From Candidatus Heimdallarchaeota archaeon (GTDB lineage Archaea > Asgardarchaeota > Heimdallarchaeia > Heimdallarchaeales > Heimdallarchaeaceae), in assembly GCA_018238545.1 (NCBI GenBank), contig JABCTC010000006.1, positions 1 through 64,000 of the forward strand: a stretch of DNA of 64,000 nucleotides, read 5' to 3'. Positions within the stretch are counted from its first letter, which is position 1, and the number at the start of each line of letters is the position of its first letter. Shown piece by piece: positions 6,003 to 14,029 of this stretch. The notes under the pieces were generated by a model. That model had not been told where the DNA came from. It worked only from the letters and a program-made list of their open reading frames with translations, and ran no database searches. A program made the position numbers and the translations under genes.

Positions 6003-7583
6003 CTATATTGTTCTTGTTATCTCCTTATGCTGCAATTGCAAATAATCCAATAATCTGTTTTCCAATCGAGAGAAACCATAGAGCCTACATTTCTTTATTG
6101 CCATGTATTGTAAAGCTGGACCAAGAGGATCTCCGTTCTTATATGCTCCTACTTGAATAAAAGCCTCCATGAAAATACGCATTTCCAGAACATCAATCTT
6201 GTGAAGTCGTTTCTGATATTTCTTTAATAGAGGTGAAATCTCTGCGTATCTTTTTGAAGAAAATAGTTGATTAGCTATGAGTAAATCAACATAAACATGT
6301 TCAATATAAGTGTTCATTCCTGTTTTTATTCGGTTTTTCAAAATAGCTATACAGTTCTGAATCTTCTGCTCTTTACTAATCTTTGACAAAGATTTCTGTT
6401 TTTCAAGTTTAAATCTAATAATATGCTTAATTCGATTTATACTGTAGTTATTGATTAATAACATTTGTCTTAGATTCTTACTGTTAATGTCTGCAACAAG
6501 CATGAATTCACTTAACATTACAAAATCGCTATAATACAATTTACAATCTTTTAGAATAATAGAAATTAGTTTTTGATCTTCAATTTTTTCATATACAGCA
6601 GTCCTAGAATAGACATAAAATTTCGTTAAATTAAATGTGTGTTTAATCTGATTTTCATTAAATTTAGTAAGATTGCTCCTCAAAACATCCATTTCTAATA
6701 ATTTTTCAATTTGTGCTATTTCTTTTTGGGAAGTATCTAAATTTCCTTGTAAAGCTGTAATTACTAAAAGATGGGAAAGAGTTGGAATATAGTATGTTGA
6801 TTTAATCATCTTATTCTGTTCAAATATTTGTTTTACTTTTAGGAAAAATGTTTTAGCTTTAGAAAGGGAACATTGCAACTTAAAAGAAACCCCCAAAAAG
6901 TAATAGGCTATAACCTGCAAGTCTTTTGGAAGTATCTCTAGATCTAACTTCATGGAAAGAATCTTCTGTGCTATCTTAATCGCTTTATTTCTTTTCTGCA
7001 TATGCAGATATATGATACTCAGATATCCCAATGAATGAAACAGACCTTTATAGTTTCCCACATTAATAAAATATGAAACACATTCCTCAAATATTTCACA
7101 GCTCTTGAAATCATAATCCTCTAACCAGATTTCTATTGCGTAGCTATATCTAGTTACATTATAGGTATATATGTCTAGATTGTTCGATGATTTTAGTAAT
7201 TCCATGGCTTTTAGTATTGCTTTCTTGCTCTTTGTTTGGTTTCCTATAAATTTCTCAAAGCCCCATTCAATTGAATAACAAAGAATTAGCCCCTCAGTAT
7301 AATTCATTTTTGTTGCTAAATTCTTCATATCTTGAAGTGTCTTACTAATTGAGGAAACAGTGTTTCGATTTCCAAACAATTGCTTTATCCTTAATTCATA
7401 TAACTTGATTGTAGCAATTGAATGGTTTAATCTACAGCTCTTTTCAATTGCTTTTTCTATTATACTGATAACTCCGTCTGATTTCTCATTTGCTGATAAA
7501 ACACGAAGTTTATCAATTATCTCCTCTAAATCCTTCAACGTTTGAATTTTATCTATGTGAAAATGTTGATTACTATAACTCAA
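6003..7583 (-). CDS. TPR-like all-helical repeat protein 2, candidate peptide receptor
   Basis: A 526-residue helical protein, full-length paralogue of the one at 2557-4140. The N-terminal 430 residues are clearly related but well diverged. The last 75 residues are almost identical ('MRIFMEAFIQVGAYKNG', then 'DPLGPALQYMA'). No helix-turn-helix, signal peptide or membrane segment is visible. TPR-like pairs recur through the middle, for example 'GLFHSLGYLSIIYLHM' (near residue 180) and 'IAYYFLGVSFKLQCSL' (near 230). Peptide gene 4 (7664-7738) lies 80 bp upstream on the same strand and decayed peptide gene 3 lies downstream. The contrast between a variable front and a constant end suggests a variable ligand-sensing part and a shared output surface; this is inference. 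Confidence 0.8.
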   Translation of the reverse strand: MSYSNQHFHIDKIQTLKDLEEIIDKLRVLSANEKSDGVISIIEKAIEKSCRLNHSIATIKLYELRIKQLFGNRNTVSSISKTLQDMKNLATKMNYTEGLILCYSIEWGFEKFIGNQTKSKKAILKAMELLKSSNNLDIYTYNVTRYSYAIEIWLEDYDFKSCEIFEECVSYFINVGNYKGLFHSLGYLSIIYLHMQKRNKAIKIAQKILSMKLDLEILPKDLQVIAYYFLGVSFKLQCSLSKAKTFFLKVKQIFEQNKMIKSTYYIPTLSHLLVITALQGNLDTSQKEIAQIEKLLEMDVLRSNLTKFNENQIKHTFNLTKFYVYSRTAVYEKIEDQKLISIILKDCKLYYSDFVMLSEFMLVADINSKNLRQMLLINNYSINRIKHIIRFKLEKQKSLSKISKEQKIQNCIAILKNRIKTGMNTYIEHVYVDLLIANQLFSSKRYAEISPLLKKYQKRLHKIDVLEMRIFMEAFIQVGAYKNGDPLGPALQYMAIKKCRLYGFSRLENRLLDYLQLQHKEITRTI

Positions 7584-7663
7584 TCAAACCCACTAAATAT
7601 ATTATGAAAACTTTGATTTATATACTTGGTAGATATTTCAGCTCCAAAAAGAAGGTAAAAAGG

Positions 7664-7738
7664 CTAGTTTGGAAACCAGCCAGGAGGAAGAATGTCTTCA
7701 TCTCCGTCTTTAGGATCATATGTTTGTTTCATTTGCAT
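7664..7738 (-). CDS. Short peptide gene 4 (YDPKDGDED...LPPGWFPN)
   Basis: A 24-residue peptide starting ATG-CAA-ATG. It has the core 'TYDPKDGDED' and the C-terminus 'ILPPGWFPN' ending at TAG. It differs from peptide 2 at few positions: the Leu before Trp is Gly, and there are charge changes in the core. It is 80 bp upstream of TPR gene 2 (6003-7583) on the same strand and is preceded by the conserved block 7739-7799. The small difference in the C-terminal octapeptide beside a different receptor paralogue is what specificity pairs would look like. Function inferred. Confidence 0.75.
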   Translation of the reverse strand: MQMKQTYDPKDGDEDILPPGWFPN

Positions 7739-7799
7739 CACTCTATCAATTATACTTAGAAGAGGCAAAATATACTAAAAGACAACAAGAAAGAAACTG
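7739..7799 (-). promoter_or_regulatory. Conserved upstream block of peptide gene 4
   Basis: On the minus strand 'CAGTTTCTTTCTTGTTG' and 'CTTTTAGTAT' (7772-7799), 'CTTCTAAGTATAA' and 'ATAGAGTG', 44 bp from CTTGTTG to the ATG. Same order as at 4321-4381, 4528-4592 and 61300-61361. Confidence 0.65.
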
Positions 7800-7888
7800 C
7801 CAATTCCTCACCTTGTCTAGTAATATTATCAACAAAACCCATTTAATTTTTAAATATCGTAAATAAGGTACAATTACTTGTTCAAAAG

Positions 7889-8155
7889 GTGCTCAATGAA
7901 CAACCCAAACTAGGGAAGTACTACAAAGAAGAACAGGTGTTTATCAAGGAAACTACAGTTGATACTAGTGGTACAGTAAAGATGACAGGGGAAGAATCAC
8001 CGCCAACTACAGAAAAAAAAGTAGAAAAGGGGGTAACCCAAGCAGCTAAGCCCACAATATCTGTCATAAAAAAGTTCCAAGAGATGTATGATAATATTGG
8101 GGGTGAGGATGATGCACAGAGAGACTGGGTAATCTTCAACTCAAATTTCACTTAA
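7889..8155 (+). CDS. Unknown protein, N-terminal part (zero frame before a possible -1 frameshift)
   Basis: An 88-residue frame from a GTG start, with an A/T-rich promoter-like stretch ('TTTAAATAT') some 35-45 bp upstream. The product is hydrophilic with a Thr/Glu/Lys-rich stretch and ends 'DWVIFNSNFT'. Near its stop a heptamer A-AAT-TTC (8143-8149) fits the X-XXY-YYZ slippery pattern. A -1 shift there would continue without a gap into the frame that carries the next 660 residues, which otherwise lacks a good start until a GTG at 8245. It is probably the front of a roughly 750-residue protein, expressed by frameshifting or broken by a 1-bp mutation. No family recognised. Confidence 0.5.
   Translation: MLNEQPKLGKYYKEEQVFIKETTVDTSGTVKMTGEESPPTTEKKVEKGVTQAAKPTISVIKKFQEMYDNIGGEDDAQRDWVIFNSNFT
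8143..8149 (+). other. Possible -1 slippery heptamer (AAATTTC)
   Basis: In the zero frame the codons are TCA AAT TTC ACT TAA. Slipping back one base on A-AAT-TTC gives AAA TTT CAC TTA and avoids the TAA at 8153. The heptamer fits the classical X-XXY-YYZ rule (retroviral A-AAU-UUA is a known relative). A plain frameshift mutation or assembly error is the alternative. Confidence 0.35.
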
Positions 8156-8244
8156 CAACTAAAGAAGCTGAAACGTATCTCAATTTCATTAAGAAAGGAG
8201 CGGGAGAGAAAGAGATTATACTAACTAGTCACGATAGAGAGTTC

Positions 8245-10143
8245 GTGCAACGAGCTTGGAAGAAGATATACCTAGTTAAGGATAAATTTCAAAGAAATAG
8301 TTCAAAGAATTTAATGAAAGAATATTATGATAAACTATCAGGAGCTCACAATGGATTTGATGATGTTGTCTTTACAAAAGAAGCAAATGAGACTTTCAAG
8401 GTTATTTTTTTAGACTATAAATTCGGTGATCGTGCAACAAAATATCCATGGGAGTACATTCCAAAATTTGGCTATCATCTGATCAGAAGAGAGTTAAATA
8501 GAAAACAAATAGTTAGATACTCTAAACTCATGAAGAACAAAAGTTTTCTAAAATCACCAAAAGTAAAATTGGGAGAAGCAATTGTTCCTCAATTAATAAA
8601 GAAACTTATCTATGATAGGAATAGACAGTATCATATTATAGGTAATGATTGGCTGATTAAATTTCTAAACGATGATTTTAAGGAATCCTTACTGAAACTA
8701 GTAGAAAAAGGGATAATAAGTAAAGTAGTTTGCCAACGTATGTTTGATGGTTTAATTGAACAAAACCAAGTAATTGGTTTAGCACAAAACGGTCACACAC
8801 TTGCTCTGTACAAAGGTAAGGCCGCGATTAAAATAATTGATTACTGTAAAATTCTTATAGGAAATGAACATGTAAAAATAAGCCACGAATTCTTTTTACC
8901 AAAATTTACAGAAAAAAATGGTAAAAAACAGATTTCTATACGAGGTTTTTCTGAAGTAAAAAACAAAACTGAATCCTTTCTCAATAGTCTAATAGAAGAA
9001 ATTGAAGCTAAAGAAGAAATCAATGATGATGAAGTTCTAATTGTATATTCTAAAGTCAAAAGAGAATTTTTGTTGAAACTATTTAACTCTAAACGATTAT
9101 CTAATCTTCAAGATTTTAAGTCAAATCGTGGTTTATATGGAATTGATTCTATCTCTTCTAATGATATGAAAGATAGGCTTTCAGAGATTGAAAATCAACC
9201 AAACAAACATAGAGGAATTTCATGGTTTTATGATTCTATCCAAACACATGTGATTAGTTTCTTGACGAATAATGATTTGAAGTCTATTTTAGATGGAAAA
9301 GAAGAGTTTGATGTTTATGAGGAATTACTACAAGTGTTATCAGATCCAGAGTCATTTTTTGATGCAAAAGAGAATCAGTATATATTAAGTAAGAATATTT
9401 TTGAAGAAAAGCCGTTTGACTTCTTTCTCTTTAACTCCGAGACTAAAAAACAATTAATTCCTCCCACATTTTCATTTAGAAAGGGGCAAAATCCAAGAAC
9501 TGGTATTGTTTTGAAAAAAGAAAAACATGGAGATATTTCTGATGAATATATGAAAAACGTTGTTTCAATTCAAATGGAAGAAGAAGATATTCTTATGAAT
9601 TTTCCATTCAGATGGGATATTAGTTACAAATATTACTGTTTTACACAAAAAGGTAATAGGTCAACAAAGATTTCCAAGGCTTGGTACAGTTGGTTGAAAG
9701 AAAATAAATTACCCCTTCCAACAGGTTCTAGCGCAAAAATCCCTTCTAAATCTGTAATTGCTTTGCTCTTTAAATGGTGGAGATTACAGGAAGAATTCTT
9801 CTCAAACAGAATTCTGTCCAATATGAAGTTCATTGATGTGTGTGAAGAAAACAATTTGAATATAAAACCATCATCATTCGAAATTTGCAGCGAGGAAGGT
9901 GACCTATTCCACATTGTTAAAGTTACAGTGACTACAAACAATAATATTGTACACAAAAGTAGTTGGAAGTATTTTGGTTTCCATAACATAGAAATCCGAA
10001 ATATGATGAAGGTACTAGAATCGGTAATATGTGATAGTATTGTTGAGCAAACTGAAACTGAAGGTAATTCCATTAATAATATCAAAAATTGGGTCAAGAA
10101 TAATTTGAGAGAACCTTTTAATTTCTTAAAAGATATTTTTTAG
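8245..10143 (+). CDS. Unknown large cytoplasmic protein (C-terminal part of the 7889 gene?)
   Basis: A 632-residue frame from GTG. The same frame is open back to about 8111 and reads 'FHLTTKEAETYLNFIKKG' before the GTG, so the true protein probably starts in the upstream frame at 7889. It is rich in Lys, Glu, Asn and Phe, with no signal peptide or membrane helix. Segments such as 'DDEVLIVYSKVKREFLLKL' (about residues 253-271) look like ordinary alpha/beta folding. I do not recognise the family. It lies between a TPR/peptide cassette and the 16S rRNA gene, with a TPR-type 3' flank relic right after its stop. Such isolated, AT-rich unknown genes are common in accessory or defence regions, but no domain supports that here. 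Confidence 0.65.
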   Translation: MQRAWKKIYLVKDKFQRNSSKNLMKEYYDKLSGAHNGFDDVVFTKEANETFKVIFLDYKFGDRATKYPWEYIPKFGYHLIRRELNRKQIVRYSKLMKNKSFLKSPKVKLGEAIVPQLIKKLIYDRNRQYHIIGNDWLIKFLNDDFKESLLKLVEKGIISKVVCQRMFDGLIEQNQVIGLAQNGHTLALYKGKAAIKIIDYCKILIGNEHVKISHEFFLPKFTEKNGKKQISIRGFSEVKNKTESFLNSLIEEIEAKEEINDDEVLIVYSKVKREFLLKLFNSKRLSNLQDFKSNRGLYGIDSISSNDMKDRLSEIENQPNKHRGISWFYDSIQTHVISFLTNNDLKSILDGKEEFDVYEELLQVLSDPESFFDAKENQYILSKNIFEEKPFDFFLFNSETKKQLIPPTFSFRKGQNPRTGIVLKKEKHGDISDEYMKNVVSIQMEEEDILMNFPFRWDISYKYYCFTQKGNRSTKISKAWYSWLKENKLPLPTGSSAKIPSKSVIALLFKWWRLQEEFFSNRILSNMKFIDVCEENNLNIKPSSFEICSEEGDLFHIVKVTVTTNNNIVHKSSWKYFGFHNIEIRNMMKVLESVICDSIVEQTETEGNSINNIKNWVKNNLREPFNFLKDIF

Positions 10144-10157
10144 AGCTTTTTTTTCAT

Positions 10158-10194
10158 GACAAATAAAAACGCCTCCAAAGAATATAGGAACCCC
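10158..10194 (-). repeat. Orphan copy of the TPR-cassette 3' flank
   Basis: Closely similar to 5955-5991, the flank just after TPR gene 2, and in the same orientation. No TPR gene precedes it here: the next gene on that strand is the 16S rRNA. It looks like the relic of a deleted or rearranged cassette. Confidence 0.45.
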
Positions 10195-10227
10195 GAGACA
10201 AAAGATACTCTAAAGTAAGTAACTACG

Positions 10228-10251
10228 GCGACTTCTTCTAAAAGAAGTCGC
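10228..10251 (-). terminator. Perfect 10-bp hairpin downstream of 16S rRNA
   Basis: GCGACTTCTT (10228-10237) pairs with AAGAAGTCGC (10242-10251) across a CTAA loop, about 55-80 bp beyond the 16S 3' end. It may be a terminator or processing hairpin of the 16S transcript; there is no long T-run directly after it. Confidence 0.4.
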
Positions 10252-10305
10252 AACAAGGCCTTTTTACAGGCCCTGCGCGGAAGAAACCCTAAGGTTTCTA
10301 AACTT

Positions 10306-11817
<1,512 letters not shown>

Positions 11818-11829
11818 TAGTTTCTTTCG

Positions 11830-12554
11830 ATTAATTTGGTACGATCTTATTTTGACTTTTTTTAAAATAAATTTACGCTAAGTTTGCCACTTATACGTTT
11901 GTTTGTTTTTTTGTCACACAAAAATGTCCGTTTATACTTTTTTCAGAAGTATCTTTTAACGTCTCGGAGTTCTTATTTTCCTTGGAGGTGATTCTGCTTT
12001 TCATACAGCAACCTTTTATGATTTTGTATGCTTTTTTAAGTTATCGTTCGTTGGCTTTTTAGATAGCCCTCGAGAAGTCTCATACACAAGACTTACTAGC
12101 TTACGGATTCTCCTTTCTTTTTTATTACTTGTGTTGTGAGTGTTTTTTGCCTCAATAATTAAAACAGTAATTCTTTCTTAAGAAGACAAAGAAGGGGAAA
12201 CTATTTCTTTCTCCCCATCCTTGTCTATAAAGACATGGCTTACATCCACAATAGACTTCTACAAGAAATCTTGTGGCACTATACTTAGACTAACTTCGAT
12301 ATATATAGTTTGCTCTTTTTCCCCCAATGCTTAATTTTCTAGCTCTCAAGACTTAAAACAAGATATTCACAGAACCATTTTCTAATTCTTTTGTTTGTAA
12401 CTTTCTTTTGTGGATCTGATTGAGATTTACATTGAAAGGTAATTTTTCAGTTTCCTATTATTACAAACGAGAAAAGAGTATAAACTACCTTCTCTTGACA
12501 ATCATTCTATCTGATCATTGAGTTTAAACAAGGCCTCTAATCATTTTTTGTCTC
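11830..12554. other. 16S upstream region, no protein gene recognised
   Basis: AT-rich region that on the minus strand leads into the 16S gene. A TATA-like element is at 11929-11938. On the plus strand only short chance frames occur. It is part of the 2.2-kb stretch separating the divergent 16S and 23S genes. Confidence 0.5.
11929..11938 (-). promoter_or_regulatory. TATA-like element upstream of 16S rRNA
   Basis: Minus-strand 'AAAAAAGTATAAACGG': an A-rich BRE-like run followed by TATAAA, about 110 bp before the mature 16S start. A second candidate ('ACGTATAAGTG') lies nearer, around 11890-11899. Confidence 0.45.
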
Positions 12555-12585
12555 ATTTTTTCTTGTTGGTTTTTAATTCATTCTT
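12555..12585 (+). promoter_or_regulatory. Diverged copy of the peptide-gene upstream block
   Basis: 'TTTTTTCTTGTTG' followed by a T-rich TATA-like stretch, 47 bp (from CTTGTTG) before the ATG of orphan peptide gene 7. It shares the 10-base word TTTCTTGTTG and the spacing (44-52 bp) of the other peptide genes but has lost the CTTCTAAGTATAA word. Confidence 0.4.
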
Positions 12586-12615
12586 TCCTTTTACATATGT
12601 CTGAAAAGAAGACGC

Positions 12616-12681
12616 ATGACTAACCACATATATGACCCTGAAGAAGAAGACAAAAGCTGCTACCTGTCTTGTGCGTTTTAG
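12616..12681 (+). CDS. Orphan short peptide gene 7 (YDPEEED core)
   Basis: A 21-residue frame between the two rRNA genes. It has the family core 'HIYDPEEED' but a different C-terminus, 'KSCYLSCAF', with two Cys in place of Pro/Trp. A diverged copy of the peptide-gene upstream block precedes it at the usual distance. No TPR gene is adjacent; the nearest is at 17820, beyond the 23S rRNA. It could be a divergent signal with a distant receptor, or a decayed copy. A frame on the same strand at 12632-12835 overlaps it but shows no protein-like features. Confidence 0.4.
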   Translation: MTNHIYDPEEEDKSCYLSCAF

Positions 12682-13082
12682 CTTCATTCTCTTCTTTTTC
12701 TTTGTGATTTTTCATTTTTGCTTTATCTTGGTACTACCTTGTTATAAAAGCGCTTTTCACGCTCCTTTACTACTCCACGTGCCCTATTTCACTACCTATT
12801 CGGAGATTACATTACCCCCTTTTATGAGTGCCTAAGAAATAGGCTTTTCACCCTTTAGATTAATTCTAAAAGTATTATTTTACTCACTTATTCTACCTGT
12901 TAGGAATTTTTGGATTATTTATACTATTATAATATTATTAATTAATAGAGGGTGGTGATTAATAGGGAATAAACTTCTCCAAATTTTATTGAATGGAATC
13001 TTCCCTCCTTTCTTTTTTCTTTAGTATTGCAACTTTGGAAAAACATTAATCTGATTTCATATATAGTATTTTTTGATACTCT
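12682..13082. other. Intergenic region without a recognised gene
   Basis: About 400 bp of AT-rich sequence between the orphan peptide gene and the zinc microprotein. It contains T-rich runs that may end the peptide transcript and an AT-only stretch near 12920-12950 ('ATACTATTATAATATTA') that could be a promoter for the gene at 13083. Nothing else seen. Confidence 0.4.
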
Positions 13083-13232
13083 ATGGGTGATGAAGATACT
13101 AAACAATGTTTTCACTGTAATTCAATGATGATCAAAAAACAAGATTATTTGCCTGATGACTTTAAGCTTACCGAAGTCAAACATTTTTGGTTATGTAGTG
13201 GTTGTATGTCTTACGAGATAATAGACTCTTAG
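13083..13232 (+). CDS. 49-residue zinc-ribbon-like microprotein
   Basis: ATG at 13083, stop TAG at 13230-13232. It has two Cys pairs, 'CFHC' (residues 9-12) and 'CSGC' (near residue 40), separated by about 27 residues, as in a small treble-clef or zinc-ribbon fold; the middle contains 'KKQDYLPDDFKL'. A TATA-like 'CATATATAG' lies about 25 bp upstream. Its last 4 bases overlap the end of the convergent cytidine deaminase gene. It is probably a small metal-binding protein of unknown partner. Below common length cutoffs, but the paired CxxC motifs and tight fit to the neighbour support it. Confidence 0.6.
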   Translation: MGDEDTKQCFHCNSMMIKKQDYLPDDFKLTEVKHFWLCSGCMSYEIIDS

Positions 13233-13645
13233 CCTTTCTTTTTTACTTGGATTTCTCCTCCAGGCAGTAGCTTACTCAGCATCATATCTATTTTCTCTTC
13301 TTTATCGTTAACAGCTATTACTCTAATATCATGTCCATGTAACTGAGAGAACTCATACAACTTTTGTCTACATGACCCACAAGGTAGTACTGGTGGAGAG
13401 CTATACGAGTAGACTACCACAAGCTGAATGTCTGTATCTCCTTCGTTCACTGCGGCACCTATTGCATTTACCTCTGCATGTAAAGCGAGATAATCTGCAA
13501 ATTCTACATTACATCCTGTAAAGATTTTCTCTTTTGCTGTTAAGAAAGCTGCACCAACCTGGAAGTTACTGTAAGGGGCATAAGCTTTCTTGCTTATTTT
13601 CCTCGCTTGTTCAATTAATTTTGGTAGATACGATTCCACCTTCAT
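13229..13645 (-). CDS. cdd: Cytidine deaminase
   Basis: Converts cytidine and deoxycytidine to uridine and deoxyuridine in pyrimidine salvage. The 138-residue length fits the small homotetrameric class. The zinc/catalytic motifs are clear: 'HAEVNAI' (His56, Glu58 as proton shuttle) and 'PCGSCRQ' (Cys89, Cys92 as zinc ligands). The N-terminal 'YAPYSNFQVGAAFLT' substrate loop is typical. It ends in a 4-bp overlap with the convergent zinc microprotein gene. It is a single gene within the rRNA interval, with no operon partner. ATG start at 13645. Confidence 0.95.
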   Translation of the reverse strand: MKVESYLPKLIEQARKISKKAYAPYSNFQVGAAFLTAKEKIFTGCNVEFADYLALHAEVNAIGAAVNEGDTDIQLVVVYSYSSPPVLPCGSCRQKLYEFSQLHGHDIRVIAVNDKEEKIDMMLSKLLPGGEIQVKKKG

Positions 13646-13870
13646 TCAAATCAGCTTAACTTCAAACGATTTTACTAAAAACTTTTCCTAGTTTTTTTCA
13701 TTATTAATCTTAGTATAATTTGAGGTAAAAGAATCTCAAAACAATACCTTTTTATCTTTACCCTTTTTTGTTCTAATTGCGAATAGCAATATTTGTTTAT
13801 CTGTTATCTCTTACCCTAACCGGTAGGAAAAAAGTTGCAAAACTTTGATATTGAAAATTGTTTGAAAAGA
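13646..13870. other. Spacer between cdd and the 23S promoter
   Basis: AT-rich intergenic sequence carrying the cdd upstream region (toward 13646) and the distal upstream region of the 23S gene. No gene recognised. Confidence 0.4.
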
Positions 13871-13885
13871 AACAATTATAAATAA
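13871..13885 (+). promoter_or_regulatory. Promoter (BRE/TATA) of 23S rRNA
   Basis: 'GAAACAATTATAAATAAG': an A-rich BRE followed by a strong archaeal TATA box (TTATAAATA at 13876-13884), about 110 bp before the left strand of the 23S processing stem. Confidence 0.65.
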
Positions 13886-13992
13886 GAGGAATAGACCCTC
13901 TTCTCGCGCAATAATAATGTGCGAATTATCTCCTCCTGGATTTATATCCACTGAACAAAAAGAGAATAATTACGTTCATCTTTAGAGTTCAG

Positions 13993-14017
13993 TCAGCTGA
14001 CAAGAACTCTCCAAGAA
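13993..14017 (+). other. Left strand of the pre-23S processing stem
   Basis: This 25-nt segment is perfectly complementary to 17481-17505 on the far side of the 23S gene. In archaea the two flanks of 23S form a long helix containing a bulge-helix-bulge that the splicing endonuclease cuts. The perfect 25-bp pairing is seen directly; the processing role is family knowledge. Confidence 0.75.
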
Positions 14018-14029
14018 GGCGAAAACTGA

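Noticed and set aside
12632..12835. A 67-codon frame between the rRNA genes
   Set aside because: It overlaps the orphan peptide in another frame, is a Phe-rich low-complexity chance translation of T-rich DNA, and has no promoter or ribosome-binding context of its own.
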